A program made the translations under genes and the position numbers. A model generated the notes under the pieces. The model did no database searches and was not told the origin of the DNA. It saw nothing but the letters and a program-made list of their open reading frames with translations. From Pseudoclavibacter soli DSM 23366 (GTDB lineage: Bacteria > Actinomycetota > Actinomycetes > Actinomycetales > Microbacteriaceae), in contig NZ_AUIC01000003.1 of NCBI RefSeq assembly GCF_000423505.1, positions 372,001 to 436,000 of the forward strand: DNA of 64,000 bases, in the 5' to 3' direction. Positions 18,671-27,886 of this stretch are shown piece after piece (position 1 is the first letter of the stretch; each line of letters opens with the position of its first letter).

Positions 18671-19314
18671 CGTGCTGCCTTCCATTTGCGTTCGAAGTGC
18701 CGTTGCAGTGCTGACAGGAACAGCACGAGCACGATAAAGATGGCTGCGACCCACAGCAGGGTGACCAGCTGGTTCTCACCGCGTTCAGACGCATATGCGC
18801 GAATGGCTCCGGCCTCGAACACGGAGAATCCCGCTGCGACGGTGGTGTTCTTCAGCAGCGCGATGAACACGCTGACCATGGGCGGCACAACGGCACGGAT
18901 GGCCTGCGGCAACACTACGAGTGACATGGTCTGTCCGAAGCTCAGACCGATCGAGCGTGCCGCTTCGGCCTGCCCTACTGGCACGGTATTGATACCAGAT
19001 CGAATCGCCTCGGCGATGTAGGTGGCCGTATAGAGGCTGAGGGCGATAATCGCCAGCGTCATGAAGCCCGGCGTGGGCAGTCCCAGCTTCGGATACCCCA
19101 GCGCGAAGAACAGCATCAGCAGCGTGAGCGGTGTATTGCGCACCAGGTTCACATACACTGCGCCGACCACGCGCATTGGCACTACCGGAGACACCCGGAA
19201 GGCGCCGACGATCAGGCCGATCAGCATGGCGAACGCAGCCGAGACAAAGAACAGGATGAGCGTGTTCTTGAATCCGGTCACGAACAGATCTTGATTGTCG
19301 ATCAGGACGTTCAC
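18667..19314 (-). CDS. gluC: Glutamate-type ABC transporter permease
   Basis: The partner permease of gluD is 215 aa, HisM family, with membrane helices near 10-35, 50-75, 85-105, 140-160 and 185-205. The EAA-like loop ARSIGLSFGQTMSLVVLPQA is near residue 120-140. The start is GTG at 19314 with AAGGA at a good distance. A 112-nt gap with two strong hairpins separates it from gluB, so permease mRNA is probably less abundant than binding-protein mRNA. Confidence 0.9.
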   Translation of the reverse strand: MNVLIDNQDLFVTGFKNTLILFFVSAAFAMLIGLIVGAFRVSPVVPMRVVGAVYVNLVRNTPLTLLMLFFALGYPKLGLPTPGFMTLAIIALSLYTATYIAEAIRSGINTVPVGQAEAARSIGLSFGQTMSLVVLPQAIRAVVPPMVSVFIALLKNTTVAAGFSVFEAGAIRAYASERGENQLVTLLWVAAIFIVLVLFLSALQRHFERKWKAAR

Positions 19315-19346
19315 TGTGATTCCTTGTGCAGTCGAATGAGAGGGGT

Positions 19347-19409
19347 GGGCCGGGGAGGCGATGCCGTCCCCGGCCCGAGAGTGGTCACAGCGTTCTCAGA
19401 ACTCTGTGA
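19347..19409 (-). terminator. Two tandem hairpins between gluB and gluC
   Basis: Hairpin 1 (19385-19409) has arms TCACAG/CTGTGA. Hairpin 2 (19347-19376) has a perfect 10-bp GC stem, GGGCCGGGGA/TCCCCGGCCC. Neither is followed by a U-run. Such intercistronic stems commonly protect the upstream message of binding-protein genes and reduce read-through. Confidence 0.6.
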
Positions 19410-19426
19410 TCGAGGAGAGCGACGGA

Positions 19427-20308
19427 TCAGTACGCTTCAACCGCCGGCTGCTCCACGGTGGTGCCAGAGGTACCGAGTGTGCTGTCGTAAATCTTGGTCC
19501 AGATGTCGCCGCCATCAGTGAACAGCTCGTTGATGTGTGCACGCAGCACCGAGTCGTCCTTGGCCAAACCAACACCGTACTTCTCGGTGGTGAAGGGCTC
19601 ACCCACGACCTTGAGGTTGTCCGGGTCTTGCGCGGCGTAGCCGATCAAGATGGCCTCGTCGGTGGTCACTGCGTCAACCTGGTTGTTCTGCAGAGCGTCA
19701 ACGCACTGTGAGTACTTATCGAACTCAGTGGTCTTAATGTCGGGGTAGTTGTCTTTGATGTTCTGAATCGGGGTAGAGCCCGTCGCAGAGCACACGGTCT
19801 TGCCGGCAAGATCGTCAACGCTGTTGATGTCGTTCTCGTCAGCACGCACGAGCAGGCCCTGACCAGTCACGAAGTAGGGGCCAGCGAAGCTGATCTGCTG
19901 CTTGCGCTTGTCGGTGATCGAGTATGTGCCAACGTAGTAGTCGATGTCACCGTTGATGATGGCCTGCTCACGGTTGGCACTTGGGATCGATTTGAACTCG
20001 ATCTTGTCTTCGCTGTAGCCGAGCGATGCCGCGATCCAACGGGCGATCTCGACGTCGAAGCCAGAACGCTCGTTCGTGGTGGCGTCAAGGTAGCCAAGAC
20101 CCGGCTGATCATCTTTGACACCGATGATCACTTTGTCGCGTGACTTGATGTTGTCGAAGGTGGTGCTGCCCTCCAACGACACATTCTCTGCCACGGTAAA
20201 CGGCTGGTCGCTGGTCGTCGCGGTCGTGCTGCTGCCTGAGCAGGCAGTCAGCGCAAGTGCAGCGACGGCCAGGCCCGCGACAGCGGAGAGTGCTTTGCTG
20301 ATCTTCAC
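19427..20308 (-). CDS. gluB: Glutamate-binding lipoprotein of ABC transporter
   Basis: This is an extracytoplasmic solute-binding protein of family 3, 293 aa. It has a lipoprotein signal: positively charged start, hydrophobic stretch, and lipobox LTAC with the lipidated Cys at about residue 23, followed by a Ser/Thr-rich linker. The mature part has the family 3 pattern GFDVEIARWIAASLG near 90 and the hinge-spanning segments. It lies downstream of gluA by 32 nt. The substrate is assigned by the resemblance of the cluster to corynebacterial gluABCD. Confidence 0.9.
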   Translation of the reverse strand: MKISKALSAVAGLAVAALALTACSGSSTTATTSDQPFTVAENVSLEGSTTFDNIKSRDKVIIGVKDDQPGLGYLDATTNERSGFDVEIARWIAASLGYSEDKIEFKSIPSANREQAIINGDIDYYVGTYSITDKRKQQISFAGPYFVTGQGLLVRADENDINSVDDLAGKTVCSATGSTPIQNIKDNYPDIKTTEFDKYSQCVDALQNNQVDAVTTDEAILIGYAAQDPDNLKVVGEPFTTEKYGVGLAKDDSVLRAHINELFTDGGDIWTKIYDSTLGTSGTTVEQPAVEAY

Positions 20309-20340
20309 AGTATTGCTCCTTTGTGGTGGGGGCTCACGCC

Positions 20341-21120
20341 TCAGTGCGTGAGGATCTTCGAGAGGAACTCTCGTGCTCTCGAGGTTTTGGGGTTATTGAA
20401 GAAGTCGTCGGGGCGAGCTTCTTCGACGATCTGGCCGTCGGCCATGAAGATGATGCGATCGGCGGCTTTGCGCGCGAAGCCCATCTCGTGCGTGACAACG
20501 ACCATCGTCATGCCAGAACGAGCCAGCTCGACCATGACGTCAAGCACTTCGTTGATCATCTCAGGATCGAGCGCGCTGGTGGGCTCGTCCATCAGGATCA
20601 GCTTCGGGTTCATCGCCAGTGATCGCGCAATCGCAACACGCTGCTGCTGCCCGCCAGAGAGCTGGGCCGGGTATTTGTTCGCCTGCGAGGCGACCCCGAC
20701 GCGCTCCAGCAGCGCCAAAGCCTGTTTTTCTGCCTCTTCTCGCTTGAGGCCACGGACCTTAATGGGCCCCAACGTGACGTTCTCGAGAATGGTCTTATGC
20801 GCGAAAAGATTGAACGACTGAAAGACCATGCCGACATCGGCACGCAACTGTGCCAGCGCCTTGCCCTCTGACGGAAGCGGCTCGCCGTCGATCAGGATGG
20901 TGCCGGAGTCGATGGTCTCGAGACGGTTGATCGCGCGGCAGAGCGTTGATTTGCCTGACCCCGAAGGGCCGATCACAACGACGACCTCACCGTGCCCCAC
21001 GTTGGTATTGATGTCGTTGAGCACATGCAGTTCGCCGTAGTGCTTGTCGACATGGTCGATAACCACGATCGGGTCATCGCTCTGGATCGTAGGGATGGAC
21101 ACCGTATTATGCGAGCTCAT
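20341..21120 (-). CDS. gluA: Glutamate-type ABC transporter ATP-binding protein
   Basis: The cytoplasmic ATPase of the importer is 259 aa. It has Walker [10 protein letters not shown] near residue 50, the Q-loop VFQSFNLF near 98, signature LSGGQQQR near 152, Walker [13 protein letters not shown] near 172 and the switch His in VTHEMGFA near 207. It is the first gene of the operon, with GAGGAAAT just before the ATG. A promoter candidate lies 51-78 nt upstream. Confidence 0.95.
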   Translation of the reverse strand: MSSHNTVSIPTIQSDDPIVVIDHVDKHYGELHVLNDINTNVGHGEVVVVIGPSGSGKSTLCRAINRLETIDSGTILIDGEPLPSEGKALAQLRADVGMVFQSFNLFAHKTILENVTLGPIKVRGLKREEAEKQALALLERVGVASQANKYPAQLSGGQQQRVAIARSLAMNPKLILMDEPTSALDPEMINEVLDVMVELARSGMTMVVVTHEMGFARKAADRIIFMADGQIVEEARPDDFFNNPKTSRAREFLSKILTH

Positions 21121-21170
21121 ATTTCCTCATCGTAATGGCGCGGACTTCGCGAACCGGGCGAAGTCGGCGG

Positions 21171-21198
21171 AGCGTAACAATACCGAAACGTGTGCCAA
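21171..21198 (-). promoter_or_regulatory. gluABCD promoter candidate
   Basis: TTGGCA (21193-21198), 16 nt, TACGCT (21171-21176) on the minus strand. A 7-bp hairpin GACTTCG/CGAAGTC (21143-21165) would lie at the very start of the transcript. A second -10-like TATGAT sits at 21218-21223 beside the upstream gene's stop. Confidence 0.45.
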
Positions 21199-21224
21199 CG
21201 GTATCAGTCAGTTCGCTATCATAC

Positions 21225-22028
21225 CTAACCGCGTATATGAAACGCCGACTGGTAAAGCAGCACGGCGGCTGCTGTGGCAAGGTTCAGCGACTCCGCGCGG
21301 CCGAAGATCGGCAGGCGAATCACCCCATCGCACAAGGCGAGTTCTTCTTCGGTCAGGCCGTGGGCCTCATTGCCGAACACCCATGCCGTGGCCTGAGCCA
21401 GCAGATCGGCATGGGCTGCACTCGAATGCAGCACTTCGCCTGAAACATCAGCGGCGAGCACCTGCAGGCCCGCAGATCGCGCGACCTCGACCGCCTGCTC
21501 GAGTGGGGCATCCACCGTCATCGGCAGGTGAAAGAGCGAACCAGTCGTCGCCCGAACCGCTTTGGGGTTGTACGGGTCGACACTGCCCTGAGTGAACACC
21601 ACGGCATCAGCACCAGCCGCATCAGCAACGCGCAGCACTGCTCCCGCGTTGCCCGGGTCGGCAATGCGATGCAGGATGGCCACCAGTGACGGTTGTGTGG
21701 GCAGCACCTGTTCGAGCGCTGTGGGCGCCTGCCGAGCCACCGCGAGAATACCCTGCGGCGTCACGGTGTCGGCGATGGCTCGCAGCACCGCGTCGCTGAC
21801 CTCAGTGACTCGAATGCCGAGTCTCTCGGCCGTGGCGGCCAACCCATCGACGCGCACCGAGGCGCCCGGGGTGACGAACACCTCGTCGACCAAGTCGTGG
21901 CGACCGGTCAGCGCCTCATCGACCGCCTGCGGCCCCTCCAACAGAAAACGCCCGGTCTTGGACCGGGCGTTTCTGCGAGCCAGTGCGGCAGCGGACTTGA
22001 CGCGCTCATTGTGAACGCTGGTCAGCAT
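21225..22028 (-). CDS. SpoU/TrmH-family RNA 2'-O-methyltransferase
   Basis: This 267-aa SPOUT methyltransferase has an N-terminal RNA-binding (SpoU substrate-binding-like) region of about 100 residues, then the three SPOUT motifs: IADPGNAGAVLRVADAAGAD near 120-140, FGNEAHGL near 215, and the knot motif RLPIFGRAESLNLATAAAV near 235-255. It follows rplT by 2 nt, a conserved placement in actinobacteria. A 23S rRNA target is likely, but the exact nucleotide cannot be assigned. Confidence 0.92.
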   Translation of the reverse strand: MLTSVHNERVKSAAALARRNARSKTGRFLLEGPQAVDEALTGRHDLVDEVFVTPGASVRVDGLAATAERLGIRVTEVSDAVLRAIADTVTPQGILAVARQAPTALEQVLPTQPSLVAILHRIADPGNAGAVLRVADAAGADAVVFTQGSVDPYNPKAVRATTGSLFHLPMTVDAPLEQAVEVARSAGLQVLAADVSGEVLHSSAAHADLLAQATAWVFGNEAHGLTEEELALCDGVIRLPIFGRAESLNLATAAAVLLYQSAFHIRG

Positions 22029-22030
22029 GC

Positions 22031-22411
22031 TCAGGCTTTCGGCGCATTCACATCTGCGGGCAGTGCCTGCTTGGCCGTCTCGACGAGTGTCGCGAAGGTC
22101 TTGGGGTCGTTGACGGCAAGCTCGGCGAGCAGTCGACGATCGACCTCGATCTCAGCAAGGCTGAGGCCCTGGATCAGACGGTTGTAGGTGATGCCGTTCG
22201 CACGAGCAGCCGCGTTGATGCGCTGAATCCAGAGGCGACGGAACTGCCCCTTCTTGGCGCGACGGTCGCGGAAGGCGTAGGTGTATGAGTGGGTGACCTG
22301 CTCTTTTGCCTTGCGGTACAGGCGTGAGCGCTGACCGCGGTAGCCCTCTGCCTTCTCTAGGATTTCGCGACGCTTCTTCTTCGCGTTGACGGACCTTTTT
22401 ACTCTGGCCAT
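22031..22411 (-). CDS. rplT: Ribosomal protein L20
   Basis: L20 is a 126-aa basic protein that binds 23S rRNA early in 50S assembly. It has the classic start [18 protein letters not shown] and the conserved core [18 protein letters not shown]. It is the third gene of infC-rpmI-rplT. In several bacteria L20 represses this operon; the leader before infC here is a candidate place for such control. Confidence 0.98.
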   Translation of the reverse strand: MARVKRSVNAKKKRREILEKAEGYRGQRSRLYRKAKEQVTHSYTYAFRDRRAKKGQFRRLWIQRINAAARANGITYNRLIQGLSLAEIEVDRRLLAELAVNDPKTFATLVETAKQALPADVNAPKA

Positions 22412-22441
22412 GATGCTGTTCTCTCCTTGAGGTTTCTGAGG

Positions 22442-22636
22442 TTACTTGCCCAGCAGACGCTTGACCTGCTTGGTGTCAGCGGCCGAGACCGCAGCATCCT
22501 GGCTCAGGCGACGCGTGCGGGTCGACGGCTTGTGCTCGAGCAGGTGGCGCTTGTTCGCCTGCTCGCGGAACAGCTTGCCGCTGCCCGTGGTGCGGAATCG
22601 CTTCTTCGCACCGGAGTGCGTCTTCTGCTTTGGCAT
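22442..22636 (-). CDS. rpmI: Ribosomal protein L35
   Basis: This 64-aa, strongly basic 50S protein has the L35 opening [14 protein letters not shown] and the [16 protein letters not shown] segment. It lies 36 nt after infC and 30 nt before rplT, the standard order. The length is exactly that expected. Confidence 0.98.
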   Translation of the reverse strand: MPKQKTHSGAKKRFRTTGSGKLFREQANKRHLLEHKPSTRTRRLSQDAAVSAADTKQVKRLLGK

Positions 22637-22672
22637 GTTTCTTCTTCTCTCTCGTGCTGGGCTCGGCCCAGA

Positions 22673-23263
22673 TCAGTTGTCAGCGGGTGTCTCGGAGGTG
22701 GCCTCAGCCTCGGCCTGCCGCTTGGCGCGGTCTGCCTCTGCTTTGACCTCGGCCTTGGTGCGAGTTGGTGCAAGTACCATCGTCATGTTGCGGCCGTCTT
22801 GCAACGGCTTTGACTCGATGGTGGCGTATTCGCGCAGCTCTTCTGCCAGCTTCATCAGCAGTTTGTAGCCGAACTCAGGGCGCGACTGCTCACGGCCACG
22901 GAACATGATCATGACCTTGACCTTGTCGCCCGCCTTGAGGAAGCGGATGACATGCCCCTTCTTGGTCTCGTAGTCGTGGCTGTCGATCTTCAGACGGAAG
23001 CGGATCTCTTTGAGCTGGGCGTTGGTCTGATTGCGGCGCGCTTCGCGAGCCTTCTGTGCAGCTTCGTACTTGAACTTGCCGTAGTCCATGAGCTTGGCCA
23101 CTGGAGGCTTGGAGTTGGGTGCGACCTCGACCAGGTCGAGATCGGCCTCTTGTGCCAGACGCAGTGCCTTGGCAACGGGGACCACCCCGATCTGCTCACC
23201 CTTGGGCCCCACAAGACGTACTTCTGGGACACGGATCCGATCGTTGATGCGCGGTTCGCTAAT
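22673..23263 (-). CDS. infC: Translation initiation factor IF-3
   Basis: IF3 binds the 30S subunit and discriminates against non-standard start codons. I place the start at ATT 23263: the strong site AAGGAG (23270-23275) lies 6 nt before it, and the protein then begins (I)[18 protein letters not shown], matching actinobacterial IF3 sequences that open the same way. An in-frame ATG at 23323 exists but would add 20 unrelated residues and place the ribosome site inside the gene. The product is 196 aa, N-domain about 1-75, C-domain about 85-175, then an Ala/Glu-rich tail. ATT as start is the basis of IF3 autoregulation in E. coli. Confidence 0.93.
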   Translation of the reverse strand: MSEPRINDRIRVPEVRLVGPKGEQIGVVPVAKALRLAQEADLDLVEVAPNSKPPVAKLMDYGKFKYEAAQKAREARRNQTNAQLKEIRFRLKIDSHDYETKKGHVIRFLKAGDKVKVMIMFRGREQSRPEFGYKLLMKLAEELREYATIESKPLQDGRNMTMVLAPTRTKAEVKAEADRAKRQAEAEATSETPADN

Positions 23264-23439
23264 CAGCTGCTCCTTTTCGTTCAAGACGTATGCCGAACAT
23301 CGGAGGAGCACGCACGCCGACATGCGGCGAGACGGTGCAGACCCGGCAGTCTCTCAGAACTCGACTACCATAGGTGGGAGCGTGTGCTCCTCTTCAGCTC
23401 GTGGCTGTGACTCAGAAGAGCACAGCCGGGCCAATACTA
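23264..23439 (-). promoter_or_regulatory. infC leader with -10 TAGTAT and alternative pairings
   Basis: TAGTAT (23434-23439) on the minus strand predicts a TSS near 23427, giving a leader of about 165 nt. The RNA starts with hairpin GGCTGTG/CACAGCC (23403-23427). Four segments can pair in succession: A GTGCTCTTC (23415-23423), B GAAGAGGAGCAC (23384-23395), C GTGCTCCTC (23303-23311), D the ribosome-binding site AGGAGCA (23268-23274). A-B, B-C (9 bp, perfect) and C-D (7 bp) exclude one another, so B would decide whether C hides the site. The complementarity is seen; the switch is inference. Confidence 0.5.
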
Positions 23440-23491
23440 GCAGATCAGTGTCTTCGCCGCATCGGCGCGCTGACCGACAAAGGAGATCATC

Positions 23492-23854
23492 GTGGCTGAG
23501 AAAGAGTGGACCGACGAGGACGTCGAGGCTCTCGACACACTGACCCGAGACATCAGCGACGTGCCAGCGGTCGAGGTCATCACTACCACCGCTGTTCATC
23601 TGATGAGCGCCGCAGCAGTCAAAATCGGCCTGGCTGACGACCCCGAGAACGAAAAAGACCTTGATGAAGCACGCAAGCTCATCGAGGCACTGGCCGGCCT
23701 GGTCGTCGCGTCAGCACCGCATGTGGGCAACCTGCACGCGCGAAGTCTGCGCGATGGTCTGCGCACCCTGCAGCTGGCCTTTCGCGAAGCCTCGACTTTT
23801 CCTGATAAGCGCGGCGAGGGCCCCGGCGAGAAGCTCACCGGCCCGGTCAACTGA
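23492..23854 (+). CDS. DUF1844 domain protein
   Basis: This is a small acidic protein of 120 aa conserved next to infC in actinobacteria. The body TAVHLMSAAAVKIGL (about 30-45) followed by DLDEARKLIEALAGL (about 56-70) is the DUF1844 core, a predicted helical domain without known function. The start is GTG at 23492 with AAAGGAG upstream. It is divergent from infC, with about 230 nt between the starts, and convergent with the SseB gene (stops 4 nt apart). Confidence 0.9.
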   Translation: MAEKEWTDEDVEALDTLTRDISDVPAVEVITTTAVHLMSAAAVKIGLADDPENEKDLDEARKLIEALAGLVVASAPHVGNLHARSLRDGLRTLQLAFREASTFPDKRGEGPGEKLTGPVN

Positions 23855-23857
23855 TTT

Positions 23858-24637
23858 TCAGAAGGTCGTGCGCACGCAGCGCACGCCGAGCGAGTCGACC
23901 CGCTGAGCGATGGTGGCGTCGTCACGCCATTGCTCCGACAGCCAGTCTGTGATCTCTTTGAGCTCGGCAGCATCGAGGCCGTCGATCACCTCGAGTTGCA
24001 CGATCACCTCTGGCCCGCGCAGCTGCGACGTCGGGTCACCCGGCATGAGCACGAGCGACTTGATGCTCGGCACCTCGCTGGCCGGGCGCATAAACGCCTC
24101 CAGCACACGCGCGTCGTCGACGGCAGGAACCCATTCGGCGCCGGTTGCCAAGGCTTCGAGCGCAGGCCAACGCACCACGAATTCAGATTCACTGCCGGGG
24201 TCGACCACAACGCGCGGGGTATTCTCCCCAGCAGCTGCCAAAGCCACACGTGCGGCCTCGGCCGGCACAGGGCGAGCCTCGGGGTTCCAGCGATTCATGG
24301 CTTCGATGGAGCTGAACACCGGCAACGCGCGCTGGCCATCGGGCGTTGCCACGCTCACCGTCGACAGCTCGGCTGACTTTTCGACCGTGAGCCCTTTGTC
24401 GTTGACCCCGGCAGCCTCGAGCTTGGCCAACAGAGGAATGAGCAGGCGCGTTTCATGCAGCGCGCTGATCACCTCGGTGATGCTCACCTCCGCCAGGCGG
24501 AAGCGTCGCACGGTCTCGAGCCACACCTGCGGCGCAGTACCGTCATCAGCGCTGAATCGGTTCTCTTCGAACCGACGACCAGCCCATGGCGTGCCTGCGG
24601 AGTCGCTGGGCAGATCGTGGTCGCAGTGATCGTGCAT
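23858..24637 (-). CDS. SseB-family protein
   Basis: The 259-aa protein has an SseB N-terminal-type domain: LVPL-like strand LLIPLLAKLEA near 70 and the hallmark LPVFSSIEAMNRWNP near 105-120. Members are widespread in actinobacteria beside priA and have no established enzymatic role. The first 45 residues are His/Asp-rich and low in structure (MHDHCDHDLPSD), which could bind metal but this is speculation. It starts 4 nt downstream of priA's stop and is probably the last gene of the his operon. Confidence 0.8.
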   Translation of the reverse strand: MHDHCDHDLPSDSAGTPWAGRRFEENRFSADDGTAPQVWLETVRRFRLAEVSITEVISALHETRLLIPLLAKLEAAGVNDKGLTVEKSAELSTVSVATPDGQRALPVFSSIEAMNRWNPEARPVPAEAARVALAAAGENTPRVVVDPGSESEFVVRWPALEALATGAEWVPAVDDARVLEAFMRPASEVPSIKSLVLMPGDPTSQLRGPEVIVQLEVIDGLDAAELKEITDWLSEQWRDDATIAQRVDSLGVRCVRTTF

Positions 24638-24641
24638 AGGG

Positions 24642-25391
24642 TCAGTCTCGAGCCAGATCGAGAGCCTCGGCGAACGTGAACCGACCGGCGTACAGTGCCT
24701 TGCCGATGATCACTCCTTCAAGGCCCGCCGGAATCAGCTCACGCAGCGCCACAATGTCGTCGAGCGTCGACACGCCGCCGGAGGCGACGACCGGCTTGTC
24801 TGTGCGGGCCAGCACGTCACGCAGCAGTTGGATGTTCGGCCCGGTCAGCGTGCCGTCTTTCGACACGTCGGTGACCACGTAGCGGGCACAGCCGGCCTCT
24901 TCGAGACGTGCAAGCACCTCCCACAGGTCACCGCCTTCTTTGGTCCAGCCGCGAGCCGCGAGCGTCGTGCCGCGGACATCCAGCCCGACCGCGATTGCCT
25001 CGCCGTACTCGGCGATGACGTGCGCGGCCCACTCTGGGTTCTCGAGGGCCGCGGTGCCCAGGTTAATGCGTTTCACCCCGGTGGCGAGCGCCTGTTCAAG
25101 CGAGCGATCGTCGCGAATGCCGCCAGAGAGCTCAATATTGATGTCGCCCACCTGTTTGATGACGCGTTTGATGGATGCGCGGTTCTCGCCGCGCCCGAAG
25201 GCTGCATCTAAGTCGACCAGATGAATCCACTCTGCGCCTTGAGACACCCAGTCTGCGGCAGCATCTACCGGATCACCGTACGACTTCTCGGTGCCGGCCT
25301 CGCCCTGCGTCAGGCGCACTGCCTTGCCGTCGGCGATGTCGACGGCCGGCAGCAGCTCAAGCTCTGGGCGGCGTGCGAGGTCATCAGTCAT
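24642..25391 (-). CDS. priA: Phosphoribosyl isomerase A (HisA/PriA)
   Basis: The 249-aa (beta/alpha)8 barrel has the first catalytic Asp in [15 protein letters not shown] near 15, the phosphate loop LSGGIRDD near 85, and the second Asp in [15 protein letters not shown] near 175. In actinobacteria this enzyme commonly serves both histidine (HisA) and tryptophan (TrpF) synthesis; no trpF is in the window, so dual function is plausible but not shown. The ATG at 25391 is preferred because AAGGAGA precedes it; the longer frame to 25442 has no support. Confidence 0.94.
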   Translation of the reverse strand: MTDDLARRPELELLPAVDIADGKAVRLTQGEAGTEKSYGDPVDAAADWVSQGAEWIHLVDLDAAFGRGENRASIKRVIKQVGDINIELSGGIRDDRSLEQALATGVKRINLGTAALENPEWAAHVIAEYGEAIAVGLDVRGTTLAARGWTKEGGDLWEVLARLEEAGCARYVVTDVSKDGTLTGPNIQLLRDVLARTDKPVVASGGVSTLDDIVALRELIPAGLEGVIIGKALYAGRFTFAEALDLARD

Positions 25392-25428
25392 TAAGGCGTC
25401 TCCTTGTATGTGGTTTCGATGGTCGTGA

Positions 25429-26064
25429 TCAGAATGTTGCAAGCCAGTTGCGCAACAGCGTGATACCCGCTTCGCCTGACTTCTCGGGGTGAAATTGTGT
25501 GGCGCTCAACGGACCGTTCTCGACCGCGGCGAGAAAGCGCTGGCCGTGCTCGGCCGTGGTGACAACTGCCTCAGGAAAAGGCTTGATCACTTCAAGGCTC
25601 CAGTCGGTCGCCGCGTAGGAATGCACAAAATAGAACCGCTCATCGGCAATGCCTTCGAAGAGCTTGGAGCCCTCGCCAGCGTGCACAGTGTTCCAGCCGA
25701 TGTGCGGAAGCACCGGAGCGTCGAGCTCGACAACCTCGCCCGGCCACTGTGCCAGGCCCGCATGACGGGTGCCGCCCTCGATGCCGGAGTCGAACATGAC
25801 TTGCATGCCCACGCAGATGCCGAGCACTGGGCGCCCGCCGGAGAGCCGCCGGTCGATCAGGGCCGGCCCGCCAACCTGTTCAAGCTGCTGCACAACCGAC
25901 GAGAACGCCCCCACACCAGGCACGAGCAGGCCGTCTGCACTGAGCACCGCCTCGCGATCGGCTGTCAACGTGACGTCGGCGCCAGCGCGCTCGAGCGCCT
26001 GCACCGCAGAGTGCACATTGCCGCTGCCATAGTCGAGCACGGCGACTGAAGGGCGAACCGTCAC
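25429..26064 (-). CDS. hisH: Imidazole glycerol phosphate synthase, glutaminase subunit
   Basis: HisH supplies ammonia to HisF. The class I glutaminase triad is visible: Cys in [12 protein letters not shown] near 85, His in TQFHPEKSG near 190 and the nearby Glu. The protein is 211 aa, normal length. Its ATG overlaps the hisB stop as ATGA (26061-26064). The partner hisF is not in the window, so the active complex depends on a gene elsewhere. Confidence 0.96.
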   Translation of the reverse strand: MTVRPSVAVLDYGSGNVHSAVQALERAGADVTLTADREAVLSADGLLVPGVGAFSSVVQQLEQVGGPALIDRRLSGGRPVLGICVGMQVMFDSGIEGGTRHAGLAQWPGEVVELDAPVLPHIGWNTVHAGEGSKLFEGIADERFYFVHSYAATDWSLEVIKPFPEAVVTTAEHGQRFLAAVENGPLSATQFHPEKSGEAGITLLRNWLATF

Positions 26065-26672
26065 AGTGCACCTTTCGTCGAGGGCACACCACTGACTCGC
26101 GGATCGGGCTGCACTGCCAGACGCAGGGCACGCGCGACGGCTTTAAACTCGGTTTCGGCGATGTGGTGCGGATCGCGCCCGGCCAGCAGGCGCAGGTGCA
26201 GCGTGATGCCAGCGTGGAACGCGAATGACTCGAGAGCGTGCGACACCAAGCTGCCGGTGAAGTGCCCGCCAATCAGGTGCAGCGCAAAGGCCTCTGACTC
26301 ACCAGTGTGCACGAAGTACGGACGCCCTGAGACGTCGACGACCGCCTGTGCCAGCGCCTCATCGAGAGGCACCGTCGCATCGCCATAGCGGCCGATGCCG
26401 CGTTTGTCACCCAGGGCTTCGCGCACGGCCTCGCCCAGCACGATCGCGGTGTCTTCGACGGTGTGGTGCACGTCGATATCGATGTCGCCAGACGCCTGCA
26501 CGTCGAGGTCGATCAGTGAGTGCTTGCTCAGTGCAGTCAGCAGATGGTTGTAGAAGGGCACCCCGGTGTCGATGTGTGACGCACCGGTGCCGTCAAGGTT
26601 GACGGTGACCGTGACGTCAGACTCGGACGTGTGGCGGCTCTTCGTCGCGATGCGCGATGGTGACGCGGCCAT
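26061..26672 (-). CDS. hisB: Imidazoleglycerol-phosphate dehydratase
   Basis: This monofunctional HisB is 203 aa, without the phosphatase domain of the enterobacterial fusion. The metal-binding His clusters are seen in [12 protein letters not shown] near 45-55, [14 protein letters not shown] near 75-90 and [12 protein letters not shown] near 150-160. The ATG at 26672 has GAGGAG 5 nt upstream and is preferred over the in-frame ATG at 26714. Confidence 0.95.
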   Translation of the reverse strand: MAASPSRIATKSRHTSESDVTVTVNLDGTGASHIDTGVPFYNHLLTALSKHSLIDLDVQASGDIDIDVHHTVEDTAIVLGEAVREALGDKRGIGRYGDATVPLDEALAQAVVDVSGRPYFVHTGESEAFALHLIGGHFTGSLVSHALESFAFHAGITLHLRLLAGRDPHHIAETEFKAVARALRLAVQPDPRVSGVPSTKGAL

Positions 26673-26741
26673 GGGACTCCTCTGGATCGCTGTCGCCGGG
26701 AGGCTGCCCGGCATGACGCTCTATTCTATCGGTCTGCCGAC

Positions 26742-27836
26742 CTATGAGTCGGCAGCCATCGGCGAGGCCACCTCAGCGAACGCCTCGAGAAAGGCAGCCG
26801 TCTCGGTCGGCGTGCCCGCGGTAACCCTCAACGTGTGGGGGATGCCGTTGTCGCGCACGATGATGCCGCGCTCAAGAAGTGCGGTGAACGTCGCCTGAGG
26901 ATCGCTGATGCCGCCGATGAGCACGAAGTTCGCCTCGCTGGGGTATGGGGCGAACCCCAGCTCACGCGTACGGCGGATGATGAGGTCGCGTTGCGCGCGG
27001 ATGCTCTCGACATTTGCCAGCAGCGCCTCACTGTGCCGAAGTGCGCCGAGTGCAGCAGCCTGTGTGAGAGCAGACAGGTGATACGGCAGTCGCACGAGCC
27101 TGAGCGCGTCGACGAAGGCCGCATCGGCTGCCAAGTAGCCGAGGCGCACTCCGGCGAATGCGAAGGCCTTGCTCATCGTGCGCGAAACGGCCAGTCTCGG
27201 CTTGCCCGCCAGCAGCGAGAGTGCAGTGGGTGCGTCAGGCCCGGCGAACTCTTGGTACGCCTCATCGACGATAACCACCCCATCGGTTGCATCGTAGACA
27301 GCCTCGATGACCTCAAGCGAAAGCCCGGTACCAGTGGGATTATTCGGACGGCAGAGAAACACCACATCAGGACGGTGCGCCCGCACCGCCTCGGCAGCGA
27401 CTTCTGGGGTCACGGTGAAATCTTCAGCCCGCGGCACAGCCACCCAAGAGGTTTGGGTGCCTGCAGCAAGTAATGGATACATCGAGTAAGTGGGCGTGAA
27501 GCTCAGCAGCGAACGGCCGGGGCCGCCGAACGCCTGCAATACCTGTTGCAGCACCTCGTTGGAGCCGTTGGCCGCCCAGATCTGATCAGCCACCAGCCCG
27601 TGCCCAAGATACCCAGCCAAAGCCTCACGCAGTCGGCTGAATTCACGATCTGGGTAGCGGTTCAGCCCAGCGATCACATCGTGCAGTGACTGCGCGATAT
27701 CGGCGATCGCCTCGCCCGGCAGACCATGGGTGTTCTCATTGACGTTGAGCTCGATGGGCACATCAAGCTGTGGGGCGCCATATGGGCGTTGCCCAACAAG
27801 TTCGTCGCGGAGAGGGAGGTCGTCAAGTGTGCTCAC
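26742..27836 (-). CDS. hisC: Histidinol-phosphate aminotransferase
   Basis: HisC is a PLP fold-type I enzyme. The 364-aa protein has the PLP lysine in RTMSKAFAFAGVRLGY near 230 and the conserved NPTGTGLS near 170. The start is GTG at 27836. It has no Shine-Dalgarno but lies 6 nt after TAGAAT, so the his message may be leaderless. It is the first gene of hisC-hisB-hisH-priA-sseB; hisD, usually just upstream in actinobacteria, is not here, and its place is taken by a LysM gene. Confidence 0.95.
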   Translation of the reverse strand: MSTLDDLPLRDELVGQRPYGAPQLDVPIELNVNENTHGLPGEAIADIAQSLHDVIAGLNRYPDREFSRLREALAGYLGHGLVADQIWAANGSNEVLQQVLQAFGGPGRSLLSFTPTYSMYPLLAAGTQTSWVAVPRAEDFTVTPEVAAEAVRAHRPDVVFLCRPNNPTGTGLSLEVIEAVYDATDGVVIVDEAYQEFAGPDAPTALSLLAGKPRLAVSRTMSKAFAFAGVRLGYLAADAAFVDALRLVRLPYHLSALTQAAALGALRHSEALLANVESIRAQRDLIIRRTRELGFAPYPSEANFVLIGGISDPQATFTALLERGIIVRDNGIPHTLRVTAGTPTETAAFLEAFAEVASPMAADS

Positions 27837-27842
27837 AGGACG

Positions 27843-27848
27843 ATTCTA
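27843..27848 (-). promoter_or_regulatory. -10 hexamer of the hisC operon, leaderless type
   Basis: TAGAAT on the minus strand ends 6 nt before the GTG of hisC. The upstream -35 region has no clear match. Confidence 0.5.
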
Positions 27849-27886
27849 CGCAGCCGCCCCGCTGCACACCGTGAGTTGCCGCGTTC

